A DNA stretch of 64,000 bases from Streptomyces pactum. GTDB lineage: Bacteria; Actinomycetota; Actinomycetes; Streptomycetales; Streptomycetaceae. The notes under the pieces are model-generated. The model was not told the DNA's origin. It did no database searches and saw only the letters and a program-made list of their open reading frames with translations. This document shows positions 26,462-34,682 of the stretch, piece after piece. Positions within the stretch are counted from its first letter, which is position 1. Every line of letters starts with the position of its first letter. The stretch is taken from positions 5,597,501-5,661,500 of the forward strand of contig NZ_CP019724.1 of the NCBI RefSeq assembly GCF_002005225.1, written 5' to 3'. Position numbers and translations under genes: made by a program.

Positions 26462-27844
26462 TCACTTCTTCACACGAACAGTCTTCGTCGACCGGGTCTC
26501 GAGAGTCATCTCGTCGGCCTCCTCGACCTTCGCTTTCAGTCGCACAGTACCTTCCGCCGCGTCGACGACGTCCACCACCTTCGCAAGCAGTTTCGCGGTA
26601 TCCGCGTTTCCGGAGGCCCCGGCGAGCTGAACCGCACGGCCCAGTTTGGCCGTTGCTCCGTCGATGTCTCCCGCTTTGCGCAGATCCAGCCCCTGTTGGA
26701 TGACCTGTGCCAGTTCGGCCTGCCCGGTGTAGTGGGCCACTTGCGGGTTGATCGACGTGGAAGCGGCCATGTCGTCCGTCCACACGGCCCGTACGAGACC
26801 CTGCGCGCCGAGGTTTCGGACGCTGCCTCCGCCACTCTCGGCTTCGCTCGAGCGGGAGGTGCCCCCAGGCTCCGGAATGACCAGGGAGACGCGGGCGGCC
26901 AGCATCTCCTGGCCGAGGCCGGCGGCCGGTACCTCCACGCAGACGTGGTAGTCACGGGACTCGTCGCCCCAGGAACCGGTGGGGTAGTCCCCGGCGCGCG
27001 GGCCCGCCTCGGTGCGGCGGCCGGTCAGCTCCTCGACCGTGGGAGCGACCTGCTTGACGAACTTCACGGTGGTGCCGACGGGGGTCCACAGGCGCAGGCC
27101 GACGTCCGCGACCTCCTTGCCCATGGCCGTCTCCATCATCCGCGTGAAGTCGGCGGCGAGGCCGGCCGGGTCGGCGACGATGTCGGCGGTGCCGAGCAGG
27201 GCGGAGGCGATCCCTGTGACTTCTTTCACTTCCCAGTCGGTGCCCACGCCGCGGGCGTCGCAGGTGAACCGCCCGGCGCAGGAGTCGAGCGCCGCCTTCA
27301 GATCCTCCGGCGACTCGTGCTCGTTGCGGCCGTCGGTGAGCAGGATGCCGTGCCGGATGGCGACGTCCGCGGTGGACAGCAGCCGGTCGGCCAGTCGCAG
27401 CCAGGTGCCGATGGCGGTGCCGCCCCCCGCGCTCAGCCTGCGCAGCGCCTGCTTGGCCTGCTCCCGGGTGGTGGCGTCGGCGACCGCGAGCCGGCCGTCG
27501 CCCGGGTAGACCTCCTTGGCCACGTGCGTGCCGCCGACCACCGCGAAGCGCACGCCGTCGCGCAGGGTGTCGATCGCGGCGGCCGTCGCGTCGCGGGCGT
27601 TGCGCATCTTGGTGGGCGGGTAGTCCATCGAGCCCGAGCAGTCGACCAGGACGGCCACGGCCGCGGACGGACCCTGGCCCGGCGAGTACAGGTGGGGCGC
27701 GGCGACCGCGCTCCCGATCGTGCCGCCGCCGGTCGCGGTGACCGTCACGATGGCGTTGACCTCGCGGCCGCCCTCGGGCAGGTACTCGTTCTGGTAGACG
27801 TCCACCGAGAACTGCGGCACGTTCGACTTCGAGAAATTGGCCAT
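26462..27844 (-). CDS. VWA-domain protein (TerY-like)
   Basis: The 460-aa cytoplasmic protein has a beta-rich N-terminal region (FSVDVYQNEYLPEGGREVNAIVTV). A von Willebrand factor A domain follows with an intact MIDAS motif (VLVDCSGSMDYPPTK, D68-x-S70-x-S72), GGTAIGTWL and ILLTDGRNEH. The C-terminal half is beta-rich, then ends in a helical TPR-like segment (QVIQQGLDLRKAGDIDGATAKLGRAV). In TerY-P triads a VWA protein is encoded with a PP2C phosphatase and a kinase, as seen here. Its role would be metal-dependent scaffolding. The ATG of MANFSKS is preferred, as the four earlier residues are not conserved-looking. Confidence 0.85.
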   Translation of the reverse strand: MANFSKSNVPQFSVDVYQNEYLPEGGREVNAIVTVTATGGGTIGSAVAAPHLYSPGQGPSAAVAVLVDCSGSMDYPPTKMRNARDATAAAIDTLRDGVRFAVVGGTHVAKEVYPGDGRLAVADATTREQAKQALRRLSAGGGTAIGTWLRLADRLLSTADVAIRHGILLTDGRNEHESPEDLKAALDSCAGRFTCDARGVGTDWEVKEVTGIASALLGTADIVADPAGLAADFTRMMETAMGKEVADVGLRLWTPVGTTVKFVKQVAPTVEELTGRRTEAGPRAGDYPTGSWGDESRDYHVCVEVPAAGLGQEMLAARVSLVIPEPGGTSRSSEAESGGGSVRNLGAQGLVRAVWTDDMAASTSINPQVAHYTGQAELAQVIQQGLDLRKAGDIDGATAKLGRAVQLAGASGNADTAKLLAKVVDVVDAAEGTVRLKAKVEEADEMTLETRSTKTVRVKK

Positions 27845-27961
27845 GCCGGATCGCATCCCCCTCTACGTCCCCACGGTGGTGGGTCGATGGCTGCTGGCGC
27901 GGACCGCCCCCTGCGGCCCGCGAGACCGCCGCGCGTGCGTGCCCGTACCCGTGCGGGGGCC

Positions 27962-29416
27962 TCAGGCCGATCCTGCCCCCTGCGGCGGGGCCGGGAACGG
28001 CAGGAGGGCCACTGTTACGTTGTCGTGGCCCCCGCCGTCCAGGGCGTGGCCGACCAGAACGCGGGCGCTGTGCAGGGGGCGCGTGGCGGCGTCGAGGGGC
28101 ACGGCCTCGGCCATCTCCTCGGCGGACTCGGCGTAGTTCCACAGGCCGTCCGTGCAGACCACGACCACGCCCGGGCGGTCCGGCTTGAACGACGCGGTGT
28201 GCGGCTCCAGTTCGTAGGCGTCGGCGCCGAGCCAGCCGGTGATCGCGTGGGCGCGCTCGTCGGCGTACGCCTCGGCCTCGCTCATCAGCCCGGCGGCGAC
28301 CATCTGCGCGGCCCACGAGTCGTCCTCGGTGAGCCTGGCGGGCGGGGTGCTGCGGTCGACCGGAACCCAGTAGACGCGGCTGTCGCCGACCCAGCCGACG
28401 ACCAGCAGCCCGGACGTCACCACGGCGCCGACCAGGGTGCAGGCGGGCGCGTTCTGGTGCGGGGCCTGCTCGCGGGCGGTGGCGGGCTCGTCCGCCAGCG
28501 CGTCGACGGCGTGCGAGGCGGCGATGATGGCGTCGTGCATGGCCTGCTGCGGGTGGGTGCCGCGCGGCAGGGCAGCGAGCAGCGAGTCGCCGGCCGCCCG
28601 GGACGCGGCGAGCGAGGCGTCGTCGGGACGGGTCGCGGAGGACACGCCGTCGCAGACGATCGCCACGGACGCCGGGGCGCCGTCGGGCAGCGCGGTGCAG
28701 CCGACGGAGAACGCGTCCTCGTTGCGGTGGTGGCGCAGGCCGCGGTCACTGACGGCGGCGACGGGGCCCGACTCCTGCTCCATGTGGTCGCGTTCGCGGG
28801 GCTGGGCGTGTCCGCAGTTCTCGCAGTAGCCGTCGTCGTCGACCCGGCCCGCACGGCAGGCCACGCACACCTTGTCGCCCGCGGCCGGTGCCGCCGGCCG
28901 GGCGGGTGCCTGCGGCCCGGCGGCCAGCCGCGGGTCGGGTGCCTGAAGCGGGTACTCCTCGGGCTCCCGCGGCCGGTCGGGACCGTCGGGCCGGTCGGGC
29001 CGGTCGAACCGTACGCCGGGCGCGGGTGACTCCGGCGGCGCCGCCGGCATCGGCGGTGCGGCAGGCGGGGCCGCTGCCGGGGGTGCGGTCGGCGGAGCCG
29101 GTACCGAGGGTGCGGCCGGCGGGGTCGGTGGCAGCGGGGAGCCGCCCGAGTCGGTGCCCGGCACCTCGGCCGCGTGCGCCGGGGCGGTCCGGCCGGAGCC
29201 GTCCGAGTCCCGGGCCACGGGCCAGTCCACGCCGTCCGGCGGCGAAGACGGCGCGGGTACCGAGCCGTTCATGGCGATCGTCGGGCTGTCGTCGGGCCGC
29301 GCGGGCACGGCGGACAGGTCGTATCCGCACGCACCGCAGAAACGGTCGCCCGACTCGAGGGGTTCCTCGCAGCTCGGGCACTTCGACACAGCGGCCTGCT
29401 GGGGCATCTGCGACAT
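27962..29416 (-). CDS. PP2C-family Ser/Thr protein phosphatase with two zinc ribbons
   Basis: The 484-aa enzyme should dephosphorylate substrates of the adjacent PknG-like kinase. Residues 13-31 are a zinc ribbon (CPSCEEPLESGDRFCGACG), residues ~40-180 a Pro/Ala-rich linker, and residues 184-202 a second ribbon (CVACRAGRVDDDGYCENCG). The PP2C domain (~217-475) keeps the metal-binding motifs: SDRGLRHHRNEDAF, VCDGVSS, VVVCTDGLWNYAE and GGHDNVTVAL. There is no membrane segment. The ATG at 29416 lies 3 bp after the kinase stop; an adjacent in-frame TTG is ignored. Confidence 0.9.
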   Translation of the reverse strand: MSQMPQQAAVSKCPSCEEPLESGDRFCGACGYDLSAVPARPDDSPTIAMNGSVPAPSSPPDGVDWPVARDSDGSGRTAPAHAAEVPGTDSGGSPLPPTPPAAPSVPAPPTAPPAAAPPAAPPMPAAPPESPAPGVRFDRPDRPDGPDRPREPEEYPLQAPDPRLAAGPQAPARPAAPAAGDKVCVACRAGRVDDDGYCENCGHAQPRERDHMEQESGPVAAVSDRGLRHHRNEDAFSVGCTALPDGAPASVAIVCDGVSSATRPDDASLAASRAAGDSLLAALPRGTHPQQAMHDAIIAASHAVDALADEPATAREQAPHQNAPACTLVGAVVTSGLLVVGWVGDSRVYWVPVDRSTPPARLTEDDSWAAQMVAAGLMSEAEAYADERAHAITGWLGADAYELEPHTASFKPDRPGVVVVCTDGLWNYAESAEEMAEAVPLDAATRPLHSARVLVGHALDGGGHDNVTVALLPFPAPPQGAGSA

Positions 29417-29419
29417 CAA

Positions 29420-32158
29420 CTACACCCACGTCCGGGGGCGGTAACGATTGGCACGTTCCACCAGGTCGATCCTCTCCTCGCCGCCCCGCGCCAGCCGAGC
29501 CAGCGTGCGGTACGAACGTTCCAGCCCGAAACGCAGGCCGCGTTCGTCCAGGCCGCTGCCGAGCAGCGTCCGTCCCCCGGCGGCGGGTGGGACGGAACCC
29601 CGACCTCCGGAGAGTACCCAGTCCAGCGCGCAGCCGAGGACCTCGGCCGACAACCGCTCGCGCCGTGCCGGATCCAGACCGTACACGTCCAGGGCCTCGA
29701 CCTGCCGCGCGGCGGCGACCAGATCGTCCAGGAACGCCACGTCGCCCGCGCTCGCCGTGCGCTGCCGCAGCCGTGCCCGTACGGCCGCCACGCGCGCGGC
29801 CGTGCAGTGTACGGACGACTCCGGCACCGACTCCAGCGTCCGTACGGCACCGGTCCGGTCGCCGCCGCCGAGCTGTACCCGGGCCAGTCCGAAGGCCGCG
29901 CTCACATGGCTCGGGTCGGTCGACCACACCAGGCGGTAGTACTCGGCCGCGTTGTCGAGCTGTCCCAGCACCTCCGCGCACAGGCCGAGCGCCAGCTTGG
30001 GCGCGATCTCGCCCGGGAAGGCGTCGTAGACCGCGTCGAAGGCCAGCGCGGCGACCTCGTGGTCCCCGGTCACCAGCGCGGCCAGCCCCCGGTACCAGAC
30101 CACCCGCCAGTCGTCGGGCCGCTCGTCCTCCAGGCTCTCCAGTTCCGCCAGCGCGCCGGGCGCGTCGCCGCTCTCCAGGCGGGCCCTGATCTGCCGCAGC
30201 CGGGACTCGGTCGACGGGGCCGGCGCGGCGGCCAGCGCGGTCAGCAGCTCACCGGGCGCGGACGCCATGAGGCCCGCCAGGAAACCCGCGTTGGGGTCGC
30301 CCGCGTCGACCCGGGGCACCGGAAGCGCCAGGGCGGCGGTGGGCGCGTCGGCCGGTTCGACCAGGCCGGAGGAACCGGCGCCGAGCTCACCGGCGGCACC
30401 GGGCCCGCCGATCGCGCCGACCGTGCTCACCGCACCCGGCAGCGTGGCGCTCGCGCCCGTTCCACCCGGCCCCTGCCCGGGTCCTGCGCCCGTCCCGCCA
30501 AAGGCTCCGAGCGCCGTGCCGCCAGGCGCCCCGAAACCCGTCCCGCCCGGCGCCCCGACCGCCGCGTTCGTCCCGCCCGGCAGCGCGGGGCCGGTGCCCG
30601 CGCCGCCGGGCCGCCGAGCCGGCGACGAGGCGGCGCCGCTTTGTCTCGTGCCCGGCGCCCGGGCCCCCAGCCGCGACACGTTGCCGTCCAGCCGCGGGAA
30701 CAACTCGGTGTCCGTCACCCTGACTTCCGGCCCGAACAGCGTGGACACGGCGGGCCGGGCGCGGCCCGACTGGAGCGAGACCACCTCACGCAGCACGCCC
30801 GTCAGTTGCTCCGCCATCTCCTGCGCGGAGGCGAACCGGCGGGCCGGGTCGGGGTCGGTCGCGCGCACCAGCAGCCGGTAGAACGACTCGTACCGGTGGA
30901 AGACGTCGATCGTGTCGGGATCCGGCAGGGAGTCGGCGTAGACGTTGGTGTAGCCCTGGAAGTCGAAGGTCAGCACGGCCAGGGCGCGGCCGACGGTGTA
31001 CAGGTCGGACGCCACCGACGGTCCGACGTCGGCGACCTCCGGCGCCTGGTAGCCCACCGTGCCGTAGATGGCCGACTCCTCGTCGTCCATCCGGCGCACC
31101 GCGCCCATGTCGATCAGCTTGAGCTGGTCCTCGGTCTGGATGGCGTTGTCGACCTTGAAGTCGCAGTACAGCAGGTTGCGGCTGTGCAGGTGGCCGAGCG
31201 CCTCCAGCGCCTCGATGCCGTACGCGCAGGCCTGCTCGACCGGCAGCGGGTCGCGCCGGCCCTCGGGGGAGCGCCGTGCGTTGGCGATCTCCTTCAGCGA
31301 CTTGCCGCCGACGTACTCCATGACGATGTAGCCGTCGAGGGAGCCGGTGCGCTGGTCGAGGTGCTCGACGAAGTTGTAGATCCGCACGATGTTGGCGTGC
31401 TCGATCTCGGCGAGGAAGCGGCGCTCGGAGATGGCCGCCGCCATCGCGTCCTGGTCGCCGGTGTCCAGCAGGCCCTTGAGGACCACCCAGCGGTCGGAGA
31501 CCGCCTTGTCCACGGCGAGGTAGATCCAGCCGAGCCCGCCGTGCGCGAGGCAGCCCACCACCTCGTACTGGCCGTGCACGACGTCTCCGGCCTTCAGCTT
31601 GGGCACGAACGAGTACGGGTGGCCGCACTTGGTGCAGAAGCCCTCCGTGCGCCCCGGCCGCTCCCCGCGGGCCCGCCCGACCGGCGCCCCGCAGTCCGAG
31701 CGCGAGCAGAATCGCTTCCGCTCGGGTACCTCCGGATGGTCCAGGACCATCGCGCGCGGGTCGGGCCGCGGGATCGCCGGGACCTCGACCAGGCCGGCAC
31801 CGAGGCGCCCGCGCGCGGAGGAACCGGCCGGGGAGCCCGAGCTGCGCACCGACACCGACCGGCCCGTCGACCGGCCCGACACCGACCGCGAGAGCCGCCC
31901 CGACACCGAGCGCCGGGACTTCGACGACTGCGACGACGTACGCGAACTGCGGCTGCCGGAGCGGGAACCGCCGCTGCCCGCCGAGCCGCGCGAGCCCCGG
32001 CCGCCGCCGGTGATCCCGGTCGGCGTCGAGCCCACCATGCCGTTGGAGGCGACGACCGGCGCGAGACCGCACGTGTCGCAGTACAGCTCGCCGCCGCCCA
32101 TGTCCTCGTAGGCCCCGCCGCAGCCGGGACGCTGACACGTCCGCTGTGCCTCACTCAT
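29420..32158 (-). CDS. pknG: PknG-type Ser/Thr protein kinase (rubredoxin-kinase-TPR)
   Basis: The 912-aa kinase has the PknG layout. A small zinc site (C8, C13, C27, C30) is followed by a Ser/Arg-rich linker (~50-118), a rubredoxin-like site (CSRSDCGAPV...FCTKCG, C151/C156/C175/C178), then the kinase: GCLAHGGLGWIY glycine loop, K228 in VVLKGL, the atypical catalytic loop YCDFKVDN (D333, N338), LIDMGAV (D350) and GTVGYQAPEV. A C-terminal region follows a Gly/Pro/Ala linker and reads as tetratricopeptide repeats (ALAELESLEDERPDDWRVVWYRGL). The catalytic loop CDF instead of HRD is a hallmark of PknG. The ATG at 32158 was chosen; a 24-residue extension is possible but unsupported. Confidence 0.92.
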   Translation of the reverse strand: MSEAQRTCQRPGCGGAYEDMGGGELYCDTCGLAPVVASNGMVGSTPTGITGGGRGSRGSAGSGGSRSGSRSSRTSSQSSKSRRSVSGRLSRSVSGRSTGRSVSVRSSGSPAGSSARGRLGAGLVEVPAIPRPDPRAMVLDHPEVPERKRFCSRSDCGAPVGRARGERPGRTEGFCTKCGHPYSFVPKLKAGDVVHGQYEVVGCLAHGGLGWIYLAVDKAVSDRWVVLKGLLDTGDQDAMAAAISERRFLAEIEHANIVRIYNFVEHLDQRTGSLDGYIVMEYVGGKSLKEIANARRSPEGRRDPLPVEQACAYGIEALEALGHLHSRNLLYCDFKVDNAIQTEDQLKLIDMGAVRRMDDEESAIYGTVGYQAPEVADVGPSVASDLYTVGRALAVLTFDFQGYTNVYADSLPDPDTIDVFHRYESFYRLLVRATDPDPARRFASAQEMAEQLTGVLREVVSLQSGRARPAVSTLFGPEVRVTDTELFPRLDGNVSRLGARAPGTRQSGAASSPARRPGGAGTGPALPGGTNAAVGAPGGTGFGAPGGTALGAFGGTGAGPGQGPGGTGASATLPGAVSTVGAIGGPGAAGELGAGSSGLVEPADAPTAALALPVPRVDAGDPNAGFLAGLMASAPGELLTALAAAPAPSTESRLRQIRARLESGDAPGALAELESLEDERPDDWRVVWYRGLAALVTGDHEVAALAFDAVYDAFPGEIAPKLALGLCAEVLGQLDNAAEYYRLVWSTDPSHVSAAFGLARVQLGGGDRTGAVRTLESVPESSVHCTAARVAAVRARLRQRTASAGDVAFLDDLVAAARQVEALDVYGLDPARRERLSAEVLGCALDWVLSGGRGSVPPAAGGRTLLGSGLDERGLRFGLERSYRTLARLARGGEERIDLVERANRYRPRTWV

Positions 32159-32180
32159 GACGCTGCCTCCCCCTCGTCGC

Positions 32181-33515
32181 TCATGCGCCGGGCCCCGTGC
32201 GGTCCACCGGCCCGCCCTGACCGGGCACACGCGGGGCGGAGCCGAGCAGGGCGGCCGCCGCGTGCTGGTAGCGCAGCACCGCCTGCTCGGCGACGCGCAG
32301 ATCGCAGGGCGCGCTCCACAGCATGCGGCGCGCCTTCTCGTACTTCTCGACCAGCTCGGGATCCTCGGCGAAGCCGAGCCGGGCCATTTTCGCCTTGTAC
32401 GCGTCGAGCCGGCCGCGCAGCTCCGCGCGGACCGCGAGTGGCGCGGTGACCGCCGTCAGCGACTCGCGGGCCCGCAGCAGTTCGTCCTCCGCCTTCTCCT
32501 CCAGCGACTCCAGGAGCGGGGACAGGCGGTGCCACTGAGCGTGTCTGCGGTACTCGGCGGCCGCCGCGAGCTGCTCCTGCAGCACGGTGGGCGGTCCGCT
32601 GACGACCGGCACCTCCGTCGCGGCGATCTTCGCCAGCACCTCGCCGCGTGCGGTGCGGGCCTCGGCGAGCGTACGGTCCGCGCGGGAGAGCACGTCCCGT
32701 AGCCGCACGATCCGCTGCTCCGCGTCCTGGCGCACCGCCAGCACGGCGTCGATCTCGCGGCGCACGTCCTCCAGGGCGCGCGCCTCCCGGTCGTACACCG
32801 TGGTGTCCGGCCGGCCGCCGCCCGGCGCCGAACTGCCCTCGGCGGGCAGCCAGAAGGCGAGCGGGTCGGACACCACCCGCTCGCGCAGCTTCGTCAGGGT
32901 GCGGGTGATCCGCTCCAGGTCGTCACCGGCCGGGTGCTCGCCGGGGCGGACGCCCACGGAGTGCGCGAGGCGGCGGGTGCGCTGGAGTTCGGCGGCGAGT
33001 AAATCGATCCGCGCGGGCAGCGCCGACCACACCGCGTCGGCGGCGACCACCATGTCGAGGGAGGCCGCGTAGAGCTGGTTCATCCGGTCCACCAGCGCCG
33101 CCAGCGAATAGCGCTCGCTGAGCCGGCCCGGTCCGCCGTTCAGAGTGGGCGCGCCGGCCGTGGCGGTGGCGCCGCCGGCCACCGTGACGGCCTCGCCGCG
33201 CAGCAGCTCGGTCAGCTCGGCCAGGTCCTCGCGGCTGGACCAGCGGCGCCGGGAGCGGATCTCCCGGGCCGTGCGCAGCGCGCCCGTGTACGCGTCGAAG
33301 TACGTCCACAGCAGCGTGATCGACGCCTCCGCCGCTGCCCAGCGCTCGCCGGTCACGCCCGTGAGCTCGGCGCCTTCGAGGAGTCTGCGGCCCGCGTGGT
33401 CCTGGAGGGCGAGGAGCGAGGTCTCGACGGCCTCGTGCTCCGCGCCGAGCCGCGCCAGCGCACGGTCCACCTCGTCCCGGTCCATGACCGGCCCGGTGGG
33501 TCCCGTGTCGCCCAT
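32181..33515 (-). CDS. coiled-coil protein of unknown function in the pknG operon
   Basis: The 444-aa protein is almost entirely helical and charged, with coiled-coil stretches (DRDEVDRALARLGAEHEAVE, REIDAVLAVRQDAEQRIV, LDAYKAKMARLGFAEDPELV). It has no signal peptide, membrane helix or zinc motif. It lies between the solute-binding protein and pknG, 22 bp upstream of the kinase. That position suggests a scaffold or adaptor linking the membrane receptor to the kinase; this is inference. A Gly/Ala/Thr loop (GGATATAGAPTLNGG, ~115-130) interrupts the helices. Confidence 0.7.
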   Translation of the reverse strand: MGDTGPTGPVMDRDEVDRALARLGAEHEAVETSLLALQDHAGRRLLEGAELTGVTGERWAAAEASITLLWTYFDAYTGALRTAREIRSRRRWSSREDLAELTELLRGEAVTVAGGATATAGAPTLNGGPGRLSERYSLAALVDRMNQLYAASLDMVVAADAVWSALPARIDLLAAELQRTRRLAHSVGVRPGEHPAGDDLERITRTLTKLRERVVSDPLAFWLPAEGSSAPGGGRPDTTVYDREARALEDVRREIDAVLAVRQDAEQRIVRLRDVLSRADRTLAEARTARGEVLAKIAATEVPVVSGPPTVLQEQLAAAAEYRRHAQWHRLSPLLESLEEKAEDELLRARESLTAVTAPLAVRAELRGRLDAYKAKMARLGFAEDPELVEKYEKARRMLWSAPCDLRVAEQAVLRYQHAAAALLGSAPRVPGQGGPVDRTGPGA

Positions 33516-33573
33516 CGATCACCCCTCGCTGTCGCGGACTTGTAGTGCTCGTTCCCTGCGGTGCGGCGGTCCT

Positions 33574-34623
33574 TCAGCTCGTGCGCAGATACTGCGGCGG
33601 GCTCGGTGGCTCCGACTTCGCCGCGTCGTCCATCGTCTCCGACAGCCACTCGTCGTACGAGTGCTGCCACCCCCCGGCCTTGTCCGCGCGCCACTCCACG
33701 AGGATCTGGTTGACCCGGCGTACCAGATCGTCGGCGTCCTTCTTCATCGCCACGCCGTAGTACTCGGTGGTGAAGGCGTCGCCCTTCAGTTCGACCGTGG
33801 GGTCCTGTGCGGCCTGGCTCGCGGCGAGCGCGCCGTCGGTGACGACCGCGTCGACCTCGCCGAGCTGGAGCCGCACCAGGCAGTCCAGTTGGTTGGGCAC
33901 GGTGGTGCCGAGGTCGGCGTCGGCGGCCAGTTCGCCGTCCGACTGGTCCTGTTCGAGGGTGCTCAGCGCCGTCGAACCCGCCGCCGTGCAGATCTCCCGG
34001 CCGGCCAGCGTGCCGTCGTAGCCGGTGATGTCCGAGGACTTGGGCGCCAGCACCTGCTGGCCGGTCCTGAAGTAGGGCGCGGAGAAGGCGACGTCCTCCA
34101 GGCGGTCGCAGTTGATGGTCATCGTGCGGACCACCATGTCGACCCGGCCGTCCTGGATCGCGGGGATGCGCTGGTCGGTGGGGATCGCCTTGAACTGCAC
34201 GGCGTCCGGGTCGCCGAGGATGTCCTCGGCGATGCGGTGCACCAGGTCGATGTCGAAGCCCGCCAGCTCGGCGTCGCCGCCGTTGTTCGGGTCGCGGTAG
34301 CCCCAGCGGTAGCTGTTCTGGTCGACGCCGACGACCAGTTGGCGCTTCTCGCCCTCGCGGCTCTGGATCTCGTCGATGGTGGGGCCGTCGGCGTCGTCCG
34401 GGGACAGGGTCTGCTTCTCCGGGTCCGTGCACTCCTCGGCGGCGCGCGCCCGGCTGCCGTGGGCGACGCCGTGGCCGCCGCCGGTCCCCGTGCCGCCGTC
34501 CTCGCCGTGCGAGCGGACCACCGGCAGGAGCAGGGCGAAGAGCACGGCGAGGACGCAGGCGACGGCCATCGCCCCCACCCCGCCCCAGCCCCTCAGGCCG
34601 GCCCGCAGTCGTCGTGCACGCAT
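33574..34623 (-). CDS. membrane-anchored amino-acid-binding protein (GlnH-like, SBP_bac_3)
   Basis: The 349-aa protein has one N-terminal membrane helix (VGAMAVACVLAVLFALLLPVV) and no C-terminal lipobox, so it is a signal anchor, not a lipoprotein. The extracytoplasmic part is a family 3 solute-binding domain: RQLVVGVDQNSYRWGYRDP, GFDIDLVHRIAEDILGDPDAVQF, MVVRTMTINCDRLEDVAFSAPYF, then EVDAVVTDGALAAS. In mycobacteria, GlnH senses aspartate/glutamate and acts through GlnX on PknG. Here the same three families occur in the same operon. The ATG at 34623 has GGAAGGAGGAG upstream; no ABC permease or ATPase is encoded nearby, supporting a sensing role. Confidence 0.85.
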   Translation of the reverse strand: MRARRLRAGLRGWGGVGAMAVACVLAVLFALLLPVVRSHGEDGGTGTGGGHGVAHGSRARAAEECTDPEKQTLSPDDADGPTIDEIQSREGEKRQLVVGVDQNSYRWGYRDPNNGGDAELAGFDIDLVHRIAEDILGDPDAVQFKAIPTDQRIPAIQDGRVDMVVRTMTINCDRLEDVAFSAPYFRTGQQVLAPKSSDITGYDGTLAGREICTAAGSTALSTLEQDQSDGELAADADLGTTVPNQLDCLVRLQLGEVDAVVTDGALAASQAAQDPTVELKGDAFTTEYYGVAMKKDADDLVRRVNQILVEWRADKAGGWQHSYDEWLSETMDDAAKSEPPSPPQYLRTS

Positions 34624-34682
34624 CCTCGCTCCTCCTTCCACGGGTACTCCTCCCCACCCGTCAGCCGGTTCGGCGCCCCGCC

